This document shows positions 20,301 to 28,311 of a stretch of 64,000 nt of DNA, in pieces (positions within the stretch are counted from its first letter, which is position 1; each line of letters begins with the position of its first letter). The DNA lies in contig NC_026481.1 in the NCBI RefSeq assembly GCF_000328475.2, positions 62,001 to 126,000 on the forward strand. Direction: 5' to 3'. The notes beneath the pieces are model-generated. The model had not been told where the DNA came from and did no database searches. It worked only from the letters and a program-made list of their open reading frames with translations. This stretch comes from Mycosarcoma maydis. Lineage: Eukaryota; Basidiomycota; Ustilaginomycetes; Ustilaginales. Made by a program: the position numbers and the translations under genes.

Positions 20301-22007
20301 GAGGTCGCGAACATCATGGCCAGCGAAACGAACCATGCCTGAGCCCTGAATCCGACCCTTGACGTCGGCACTAGGGACGGACTTTTCTGTGTCCTCGCTG
20401 ACCGTCGAATTCTTCGCTGAGCGTTTTCTCGAGAAGAATGGGACCGACCTTTTCTTTTCGCTCGCCTGTCCTTCCGCAGCGTCGGCGGCTTTGTCGTCCC
20501 TGGCTGCGACCTCATCATCGGCATCGTGAGGATGAGGGATGTTGGCAGTCTCGGGGTCATACTCACGAAGCAAAAGGCTAGTGATGGTGGACTTGCCGGA
20601 GCCCGAGGGACCAACGAGGGCGGTGACCTTGCCAGGCTGGAAGAAGATGGAGACGTCCTTAAGACTGGCGACGTTGGCCCTGGAAGGATACGAGAAGGTG
20701 ACATGATCAAGTTCGAAGCTCGGGGACCAACCTTTCGCCTCGGAAGCAGGAACGATGCCGTGTTCCTGGCGAATGTCGATTTTGGGCTCGCGCTCGATTG
20801 CCTTCCTGACTTGCTTGAGAGCAGTCCATGCATCAAAGATGCTAGCAATATGGGGCACGATGTTGGCGAGGGCGAACAACGAGTTGAAGTAGTTCCAAAA
20901 GGTAGTGAGCAGGTCGCCAACGAGAACATTGCCATTGACAACGTTGATGGCACCCCACCAGAAAGCAAGGGAGTAGGTGAGGTTGAGCATAAAGTAGACT
21001 GCACTGGTCTCGAGACCTCGGATCGCCGATTTGCGCATGCCAAGCTTTTCGAGCGGCTTGAGCATGACCCTGTCAAAGTGTCTAAGCAGCTGTGCATCCA
21101 TTCCGAAAGACTGAACTACGCGGACCGAGCCGAGAACCTGTTCGAGGAAGGTAGAGGATCGAGCCTCGATACGGAGGGCGGGGGCTCCAACGACCTCGGT
21201 TGCTTTGCCAAGAACAGCAAAGATGATCATGGTGAGAGGAAGAAGAGCAAAAAGGACACCGGCGACCCTGGGCGCTTTGGTGAAACCAACGATAGCGGCG
21301 ACGAGCAAGGTGGCACCGGACCAACAAAAGTAGCCGAGCTTTTCGCCAAAGCCAGCGCGGATGACCGAGATGTCCTTGCTGGCGCGATTTGCGATCTCAC
21401 CAGCACCGTGGAGGTCAAAATGAGATGCATCCTGAGCCAAGACCGACGCGACGTAGGAGTGTCGGAGGCGCTGTGTGAGATCATGCGAGGCGGAGGAGAA
21501 GCACGTAAGGAAGAGCCAAGCTAAGAAGAATTCGCCGAAGCCGACAATTGTACAGACCCAGCCGATGTAGGAAGCAGCGTCGCGGATGGACTGTGGACTA
21601 GCTGCACTTGTCGTTACTCTGTTGGTATAAATACCGTAGAGCAGGTCGAGAGCGGGCATACCACATCCTGCCAAGAGCGCTGCAACGAAACCGATGGCAT
21701 AGAGGACGCCTGGATGTCTTAAGAATGCGCGCGGTGCTGTGAAAGGGGACGGTACGGATGGGCAGAAGGAGAAGAGGTAGAAGAGTGTCGGAAGTTGAGT
21801 CCGATGAGATTCGAAAGGGAGTCGCGCAATGGCGCGAGAGGCGCCTTTGTTGTGTTGCATGGTCGGCGCTGGCTGCTGCTGCTGCTGCTGCTGTTGATAA
21901 CTCATGGCGTCGTTGATGGAAGCATCGGCGTGGGTAGCTGAGAGGTGAGAAATCTCGTGATGTTCCAAAGAGACTCTTTTCGGCTGCTCCTGAAAACGAG
22001 GTTGCAA
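17382..22007 (-). CDS. Full-size ABC-B (MDR/STE6-like) membrane exporter
   Basis: A 1541-residue single-exon protein of the order TMD1-NBD1-TMD2-NBD2. NBD1: Walker A GPSGSGKST (about residue 467), signature LSGGQRQRVAIARAL, Walker B LLCLDEGTSALD, H-loop LIAHRLST. NBD2: Walker A GTSGSGKSS (about 1333), signature LSGGQKQRLCIARAL, Walker B ILLLDEATSALD, H-loop TIAHRLSS. Both catalytic glutamates are present, so both sites look competent. NBD1 carries an extra charged insert of roughly 70 residues between Walker A and the Q-loop, and the linker between halves (about 740-955) is long and acidic. The N-terminus has a polyglutamine run from a CTG/CAG repeat. Such proteins export lipopeptides (yeast a-factor by Ste6) or drugs; substrate unknown here. 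The first ATG at 22007 is assumed; ATGs at about residues 35 and 50 are alternatives. Confidence 0.93.
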   Translation of the reverse strand: MQPRFQEQPKRVSLEHHEISHLSATHADASINDAMSYQQQQQQQQPAPTMQHNKGASRAIARLPFESHRTQLPTLFYLFSFCPSVPSPFTAPRAFLRHPGVLYAIGFVAALLAGCGMPALDLLYGIYTNRVTTSAASPQSIRDAASYIGWVCTIVGFGEFFLAWLFLTCFSSASHDLTQRLRHSYVASVLAQDASHFDLHGAGEIANRASKDISVIRAGFGEKLGYFCWSGATLLVAAIVGFTKAPRVAGVLFALLPLTMIIFAVLGKATEVVGAPALRIEARSSTFLEQVLGSVRVVQSFGMDAQLLRHFDRVMLKPLEKLGMRKSAIRGLETSAVYFMLNLTYSLAFWWGAINVVNGNVLVGDLLTTFWNYFNSLFALANIVPHIASIFDAWTALKQVRKAIEREPKIDIRQEHGIVPASEAKGWSPSFELDHVTFSYPSRANVASLKDVSIFFQPGKVTALVGPSGSGKSTITSLLLREYDPETANIPHPHDADDEVAARDDKAADAAEGQASEKKRSVPFFSRKRSAKNSTVSEDTEKSVPSADVKGRIQGSGMVRFAGHDVRDLNTRWLRSQIAIVQQHPQLFTASVFENVATGLTGTEWEYLPDVDGDPSAPEHDAARTAAIRNKVMRALQKAEAWHFVSRLPQGMDTPVSGGRTGLLSGGQRQRVAIARALVREPRLLCLDEGTSALDSDTESKIKLALQREQEERGMTTILIAHRLSTIEHADSIVVLKNGRVVEQGNHESLMQSRACAERGLYRSMVMQQRHLAEYEADNGDDDSDFKKVEKHLTIDGKKASGDSSVALPDESEKNNKLEPEDRARSMYALSDDTRTRVDCTSTSGSASIVPEAPLSRHDAHPALDTRLHRSSRASDNPHRAFSGRTGTALGLHEPAQEATLGIKDAQLTVPSPAAAAQYVKADSEDAKSLPRDEGESGRRSKIERREEKRRLRKTFLRYVNDQKLWFCIGVVGAAATGASFPVAGWLTGNAVNSLSIEGDNARLQSETNRWALWFLTLALADLVIVLIGSFFLETASEHVMRKLKKDGFSSLIRQEIGFFDAEEHASGAMSAAVSSHPANVAAATGLVLAQVIIGIVNLIGSVILGLVLSWKTSVVCLAPVFVLFLSGWLNIAMLEKYEAVAQKPADRAASYVSENVDAIKTVAALGREAETMRIFDERARADPKRTGYLIFGAGGFAVSQAMVLLLSALVFYWGGTLLSKNEVSITALYASFEAVVIAAFSAGRLFTFVPDYGRASNSFKTISGWINRKPLVADQSGLPELDKSSRAKVLDGSYASGDITLSSIELRYPQRPNHPALKELSIIIPAGKSVAFCGTSGSGKSSILALLQRFYDPCQGSIEFGGVDVRQVPIHLLRQQMAYVSQDPILYEGTIRWNLSLGSNDPDSVTQEQIEKACEDAYILDFVRGLPNGFDTEIGFKGSQLSGGQKQRLCIARALLRDPKILLLDEATSALDADSEIQVQRALDRAALNRTTVTIAHRLSSLRKCDWIFVVEDGKIRESGTHADLIARGGRYRELMEQQL

Positions 22008-22807
22008 GCCGAGAATTTAAGGAATTGAATCCCGAGATGTTCGGCAGCAACGTGGAGCTTCGCTCACCGAGAAGGGCTCGAGGCGGCAGAAGTGGTGCAG
22101 GCAAGGAGACCGATGGTGTGATGTTAAATGAGGGACAGACTCAACCTCGATGTGATCTCTTGCGGTGTCGGAAGCGAACCCTCGCGGATCGAGTCAAATG
22201 AAGCAGATAGAAGAATGGCGCAGCAATCGTGTATGCAGATACATGTGACAGCTTCAAGACTGTTAGTGGCAGTTCGGATGATCCGAGGGAGGTTGGAATA
22301 ATTTGACTCTCTGGCTAGAACCATTTTATCCGTTTCCTGAAATGCTCAGAGCCATTCGTGATTCGATTCCTGCACGCTCTAGTTACGAGTTGCAGGTGCG
22401 CTTTCCGCGGCAAAAACTGTTTCGACGTGTTCCTGCGACTTGGTTGGCGCAAAATTACACACAGTCGTGAATCACAAAGTCAGTAACGAAATTTCGCCTG
22501 AACGCGTGAACCGCTAAAGGCGCTCTTGTCGGCTGCGATTCGCGGTTAATTTGTCGAAACGCGCTCTTAACTAGCTTGAATTTGGCGAGAGCGCGAATCG
22601 AGTCACACAATCGCCTGTTCTTGTGTATCATCAGCACGATAAGGGGCTGCATCGGCAAGCTGTCTGAGAATGCATTCACCCGGAGCAGCTGTCATACACT
22701 GATATCGCAAATAGAATGTGTGGCGAATGTACAACAAAAGCACTTTTGAGGCGGGTGTTCACGGCCTGTTTGCCACCCGCGCTCGCGCTACTTCCGTCAT
22801 CACCGCC
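22008..22807. other. Intergenic, ABC transporter promoter and protease 3' flank
   Basis: About 0.8 kb. The right part should hold the 3' UTR of the aspartic protease and the left part the transporter's promoter and 5' UTR. Short ORFs only; no domain seen. Confidence 0.5.
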
Positions 22808-24049
22808 CTACAATAACGGCGCGAGCCCTATCCAGTCACCTGATTCGGTCCTGCTTAACACCGTGTAGATGCTCCTGAGCATAGGCGTGCCCGCTACGGA
22901 TGGCAGAAAAGGGTTTGTGGTTCCAACCAACAGACTCAGACAACCTGGCATCGTGGCATCATTGCTCTGCATCAAGATGTCCGAATCCTTGACGGGAATC
23001 CTTGTGCCATCCGACAAAATCATGTCTATGTCTAGTTTGGTATCGCACGGCATCGAATACACGATCGGTTCTGTTGTCGTTTTCTTCACATTGAGACCTG
23101 TCCGATTCATGATGGCATCCACTTGTGATGCAGGTAACATCGAGACCGACGATCCGGTATCCACCAGCAAGTCCACGGAGTCGGTCGCTGCAGCGCCTGG
23201 AGCTGTCAGACTGCTGTCCGATAGCAGCCAACCATCGTCACTGTCTACGTTGATGTGTAATAGCTTGGGATACTTTTCGAAATCGTATCCGCCGATCTCC
23301 AATGTCGCCTGGATACCCAAGTCCAGCGCGATGGTCTGGATGAAAGAATTGTTCTCCTTGCTCAGGCTATCTAGCACCGGTTCTGGAGCCGCATTTACTC
23401 TTCGTCCGAGTCCAAAAAGGCCGTCGTGTTCGAGCTTGCTGTCCCTTTCAAATGTTTTGTTTGCGCCTCCGATCGTAGCCGTCTTTATCGTCATGTTTCC
23501 CAAGCTTACCATGTCGGTGTAAAGCGTCAGATCTATCTCGCCATCTCCATATGCTTCGTGATCACTACCTAGTTCCTTGCTCGTGGTCGACTTGGCGGGG
23601 TTGTACGTCTTTTTGACACCGACTCCAGGGCAGTCTTGTATTTTGCATGAAGCCTGCACCGCCCAAGTGAGCATCGAGCCTGTGTCGGCCGTCAAGTTAA
23701 AGAATTGAGCAGGCGTGCCTACGCCCACCTGAACGTTGTAGGTTTGACCAAGCATCTTGGGATATCCGCCCACAGCGTTGAGCGGTAGAATTGTGCCCCG
23801 CTGATGGACGGCAAGTGGAAAAGAAGGTGAAGCCAGCTTCAGACTCCCATAGATTCCACTACTCTTGGCAGCTCCATGCTTCTTGTTGTTTCCATACCAT
23901 GTTTCATAGCGTGCTGCTAAATGGTCGCAGCCCGCCTTGATGTCTGCAACGTTGATTGTTGTCTGCTTGATATGCTCTGCGCGAGATAGTCCGAGGCTGA
24001 TCAAGCTAAGAAGCAGCAAGGCAGATATCGCTCCAAAGTCGATGCTCAT
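22808..24049 (-). CDS. Secreted pepsin-like aspartic protease (family A1)
   Basis: 413 residues from the ATG at 24049. The longer frame upstream starts without an ATG and would put a basic tail before the signal peptide. Residues 1-24 (MSIDFGAISALLLLSLISLG...) are a signal peptide. The two catalytic motifs of a bilobal pepsin-like enzyme are present: ADTGSMLTW (Asp122) and VDTGSSVSM (Asp297), with the usual preceding YNVQVGVGTPAQ block and a likely Cys pair around 132-137. The protein acts outside the cell or in the vacuole. The C-terminus (WIGLAPLL) has no evident GPI signal. Smut fungi secrete several such enzymes; I cannot name an orthologue. The upstream base run TTTTTTTT at 24058-24065 lies just before the start. 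Confidence 0.92.
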   Translation of the reverse strand: MSIDFGAISALLLLSLISLGLSRAEHIKQTTINVADIKAGCDHLAARYETWYGNNKKHGAAKSSGIYGSLKLASPSFPLAVHQRGTILPLNAVGGYPKMLGQTYNVQVGVGTPAQFFNLTADTGSMLTWAVQASCKIQDCPGVGVKKTYNPAKSTTSKELGSDHEAYGDGEIDLTLYTDMVSLGNMTIKTATIGGANKTFERDSKLEHDGLFGLGRRVNAAPEPVLDSLSKENNSFIQTIALDLGIQATLEIGGYDFEKYPKLLHINVDSDDGWLLSDSSLTAPGAAATDSVDLLVDTGSSVSMLPASQVDAIMNRTGLNVKKTTTEPIVYSMPCDTKLDIDMILSDGTRIPVKDSDILMQSNDATMPGCLSLLVGTTNPFLPSVAGTPMLRSIYTVLSRTESGDWIGLAPLL

Positions 24050-24589
24050 TGTGGGGGTTTTTTTTGGTGGAGATTTGCCATCCGATACTTTCAAATTGGC
24101 TCCTCTACTTATACACACACGAACCACACTGCACGAGGGGACAAGCAAGGAAGGTTTGATACTATAAGTTAATACCAAGAACAGACCTCGGCAACACTGT
24201 GTTCAACGCCCCGCACGGCACCACATGCATACTCATTTCGGCCCGGTGTAGTTCACAAATGCATTGTGGGCCACTTTCAGGAGGCAACTTCATATTCACT
24301 TCCAAGCGATCTGTGTGAAACACCCGCCAGAGCCGCGCGTACTTGGGGGCAAAGTTCTTCGACGCGGTGGAGCGTCCCGTCAATAGACATGAGGGAGGCA
24401 TTCAGTTGCTCCGGCTCGCACAATGCAGACGAGCTGAGAGGAGCTCCGTCATATTAGCGATCTGCAACGAAAGGTTTACTTAGCCTTGTGCATCCGACCG
24501 GTTTTGGTGGTGACATGGCTTCATTAATGCAAACGAGTTCGCATTTTGGTATCGCGATGCAGAGAGGCCACAGGCCAACAATTTCCGCC
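24050..24589. other. Intergenic, protease promoter
   Basis: The 5' side of the aspartic protease gene, with CTTATACACAC about 60 bp upstream of its start codon, a possible but weak TATA-like element. No gene seen. Confidence 0.4.
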
Positions 24590-26059
24590 TCACTCGCCTG
24601 AAACGGTTGCCAGAGGATGCCTGGCCTGCTTATCCGACTCAATCTTGGCATCCTTGTAGCCTTTTCTCTGCCAGTCGTCGACAACGAGCCCGGCGCTTTC
24701 TTTTAGATCAGTCGCTTTGACAGAGTCGGTCTCGTGGGCGCTATTTTGCGAATGTTAGGGGGGACGATAGGGACTGACAGGGTCAGTAATCTGCGTGCTG
24801 AGAGCTAGTTGGTCTGAAGGGCTGAAGACTAACAGAACGACCATGACATCGGAGTACGCCTTCATGCAACATAGCGCCGCAAGCGTCCGTATTGCCTTGT
24901 CTGGAAAAGTTTGCGTGCACGAAACCTTGCCAATCAGGATGGCGCGGTCCGTAATGGCCTCTGTGCTGGTGCGGTCAAAATAGTCGGGCGTGGCACATCG
25001 ATCAATTTCGGCGGAATACAAATGGTCGTACTTCGCAGGTGAAAAGCCGAAGGTTTCAGTGTTGAGCTGCAGAGGGGGCGGGAGTATGTGGTAGAGCGCC
25101 TGCTGGTGGGCCGCGTCTCCTGATGACAGCACATAGGTGGGATTGGGTCCATAAGTAGTTTTGGCAGATAGCACCATATGACCTTGGCAATGCTGCATGT
25201 GACACAAGTTAACGAGTTGAATTCAGAAGGCAAACTGCAGGAACTGGACAGGTAGGACAATAGAATCTTCTCACCAGAGCATATTTAACCCTTCAGCCGA
25301 AGCGACACTGACACTACCATCGCCGAAGAAATCCCTAGCTTTATCGAATGGCCCAGCTTTGATGTCCTTGATCCGGGTCTTGATCCTTTCGTCTATTTTG
25401 CTGCTTCTGATGCAATCCGTCTCGATAAACGTACAGTCTTTGAGGAAGCTGGTCGAGAACGTCATCAACTCTTTCTCGCCCTTCGGGGCTGCATCTTCAC
25501 CTCCACCGATCCAGTCCATGGTTTCAGGGCCCACAAAGACTGGTAGTGAGGCATCGAGGTCGCGGAGGCTACCATAATGATCCATATGAGCATACGAAAT
25601 CATGATACCTGACAGACCGATCTTGTCGATCGATTCAACGGTGAACTTCTTTAGCAAGACTTCCTGAGCTGTCCAAGTTCGTGCAACTCCGGCGTCAAGA
25701 ATCTGGAAGAACCACTAGAGTAGATTTTTGGTAGAAAAGAGAGGTCCTGAATGATCATTGAATATCAAGCATTCATCGTTCAGGCCCGTTTTAGAGCAGC
25801 ACCGGATTTACTCAGATGCGACTTACACTGCACATGCCCAAGTCCCATAGCCCTTTTCACCCATAGACTCATGCTCGAGGAGCACATTCAGAACAGGCAG
25901 TTCGACAGGGAATTGAGATTCGTTGAGGCATCTGTTCAAGTTAGTATTCCATGTGTCATCTGCCCAAGCTTGACGATAACTGTTGGTGTTGCCAAGATGG
26001 AAAAGCGTTACTGTGACTTTGACCTCCAAAGCAACATTGGCGAGCGCATGGAAGGGCAT
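24590..26059 (-). pseudogene. Metallo-beta-lactamase-fold hydrolase, apparently broken
   Basis: Reconstructed on the minus strand. Exon 1 about 25827-26059 (MPFHALANVALEVKVTVTLF...), exon 2 25275-25702 with the metal-binding YAHMDHYGS (family HxHxDH; first His replaced by Tyr), exon 3 24834-25192 (HCQGHMVL...VLSSGDAAHQ), exon 4 24590-24740 ending LATVSGE. Introns 1 and 3 are clean (AGT|GTAAGT...CCAG; CT|GTTAGT...ATAG) and in phase. Two frame problems exist: in exon 1 near 25840 the family reading GEKxLWDLGM requires one more base, and at the exon 2/3 junction the only good donor (GTGAGA at 25274) and acceptor (ATGCAG) differ in phase by one, where the family expects AEG-HCQGH. The gene is therefore probably dead, unless these are sequencing errors. 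Fungal homologues are uncharacterised MBL-fold enzymes resembling lactonases. Confidence 0.7.
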
Positions 26060-26538
26060 CGAATTGGGATCCACACAAGCCGAAGCAGGAATGTGCTGGG
26101 AGCGCGTGGTGGAGTCGATCGCGACCCAGGATTCGAAGCACACGTCGTTACCTTGCTGATGGTCGAGGAGACGAAGAAGGACGTGACAATGATATCCAGC
26201 GAGGCACTGTCACAACGTGAATGATGCACGAGACATCTCAACACGCAAGCTCACCGGAATGTCCCAAAAAAACCATAGCCGCTGCCGCTGCCGGCAATCA
26301 CGAATCGTGAAGCTTCACAGAAGAACTCACGACTGTAAGTCGGAAAATAAAATTAAACACCCCCCCCGCGGAGGAGCCGAGAATAGTCAACTAACTAACG
26401 TTATGTTGGAATATTCGTGATTGTTGCGTAATGTGTCAAACAACGCGCGTGGCAGCAGACACAAGCTGGACCAAGTTACTATTTTTGATTCTTAACCAAC
26501 TTGTGGCGAGATAAGGACAAGGAAAGAAACCCGGTCGG
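26060..26538. other. Intergenic, no gene recognised
   Basis: Holds the presumed promoter of the broken MBL-fold gene and an AATCACGAATCGTGAA motif near 26297. A C-run at 26361-26367. Nothing else seen. Confidence 0.4.
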
Positions 26539-27060
26539 CTATGCTTTCCACTGTCTTTGTGTTTCAGCAGAATGTTGTTGGTGCGTCTGTTTGGTGACGT
26601 CTGCGGTGTCACAAGCGATGCAAATATATCCGTAAGTCTCTTCACCAGGCGATCGAGGACTGACTCCGGTTTTGATAGCGGCCCGGTGTTTTCCTGCTTC
26701 GACCTCGATCTCTTCGGCGCTGAGCTCGGGCTCGTGTTGTGTAACTCAGTGCGCAAGCCCGGTTAGCAGTCTGTACATGCCTTGAAAAAGAGGAAATCGA
26801 TCTATTTTCGCCACCTACCTGCCCTTTCCGGCTAGAAAGTTGATGGCTGAAACGTAGGTAAAGCAAGCGAAGAGAAGGTACGCCCTGTATCGGATGCATG
26901 CCACATTTTCCGCGGAAAGGCAAAGTGAGAGCTTCAATCTGTGCGTTGTTCTCAGTCTCAGGTCCAGAAAAGTAGGAGAAATGGTGTTAACGAATGCGAT
27001 GCCTTGTTCAGAGGCGCCAATCATGAAAGAGGTCGGCGACTGAGCGTTCAGATCGTGAAA
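26539..27060 (-). pseudogene. MFS sugar-transporter C-terminal remnant
   Basis: Minus-strand pieces resemble the last transmembrane segments and tail of a fungal sugar transporter: FVNTISPTFLD, then YRAYLLFACFTYVSAINF, then in another frame after an interruption PELSAEEIEVEAGKHRAAI (compare the PETxGxSxEEIE tail). The segments are separated by about 22 unrelated codons without a usable GT donor and by a stop, and no earlier transmembrane part is found upstream. I therefore read it as a truncated relic. It sits next to the broken MBL-fold gene, so two neighbouring genes have decayed here. Confidence 0.5.
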
Positions 27061-28311
27061 GAGGACGAAATCGTCGAAAGGGCGGAGAGAAGGTTGCAAA
27101 AAATCTCCTCTGACCAACGAATTCTTTCTTTATTGCTCTAGAGACTCTAGAGACATTCAGAAAAGGTACAGATCTGGGGCCATGTCCCTGCTTTGCCCGC
27201 AGTCGGTAGAGCAAGACGAACGAGGATCGAGAGTCATTATTGTCATTATCCTGTCAACGACGAGCGTCCAAATCTCGCTGGAGCGCAACACGTTGATCAA
27301 TCGTGCAAGCGCTGCAAGCTGAGGAAGCCACATCATTTCTCTTGTTTGCGCATACAATCATGTCATATCGACCTGCTTCATTGAGCTTTGCCACCTTTTG
27401 CATCTCGTTCAAGGCTTCTGATTTGATGGTCCTTGTGTTGCGGAGCGCTGGGTCCAAGCTCTTAGATGGCCGACTGGACCGATGTTGCTGTTCCCACATC
27501 CAGCGCTCGTAATTTGCACGTCGAAAGGGACTTGACACAAGCATCGTTCTTATAGATCGCATGACATGGTATGCTTTATCCTGCTTGATCGTTGGGTATC
27601 ACGGGCTGAAGTGTATGCTCGCCACCGAGTGTTGCTCGGGCTGCGAAAGGATGAAAACACCTAATCAACGAGACTTGTTTCAGAGAGACTGATCTACAAC
27701 AATAGGCGAGACCAGAAAGTGTTTTCCTCGCATACTCCGTGCGGATGCGCAGGTGTAATGAAGAATTTCCCCTACGTACAACGGCGCAGCTCGCCAGAGG
27801 GACGCAGCTGAGCTCTGTAAGTGTCTTGCAGCGCGTGAATCATGGCAAGGATCATTGACGTGCGATGAAGACGTCGCGTTAGTAGTGTGAAGTGTGAGCC
27901 TAACCGAAGCGTACTGCCATCGCAAGAAGGATCTTGGGCACATGTTACGTTCCGAGTCCAGGTACGAGCTAGCGGTTCACAAATTACAAGAAAGCTTTGC
28001 GATCATAGTCTCACCACCTCATAACTCAAGAGGCATCATACCTGTCGCAGCAGTCAGGGACAGATGCCCATATTCGGCTGAAAGGTGTCTGTTGAGTATG
28101 TCCATCAAACGACTGTTGGCCGTCAAACTTCTCCTACTTTCCGACCCAATCCGTTTAATTACATCCAGAGATGAGCAAGCTGACACACACGACTCCAACA
28201 CACAACATCACAGACATCGCAGACATCACAACTGTCATAACAGACAGCATTGGACTAAATCAAAGCCACCAACGACGATATGATTGCAAGCAACACGCAG
28301 TGTTACACCGG
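27061..28311. other. Intergenic, weak hypothetical frame only
   Basis: A minus frame of about 100 codons (27254-27562, starting MRSIRTMLVSSPF) has reasonable protein composition (NYERWMWEQQHRSS...) and a CSAC pair, but no domain, splice partner or conserved context, so I do not call it. The rest contains no recognisable gene. Confidence 0.35.

Noticed and set aside
22141..22200. A GGTTCG-like T-arm candidate for a second tRNA
   Set aside because: No acceptor or anticodon stem can be paired with it.
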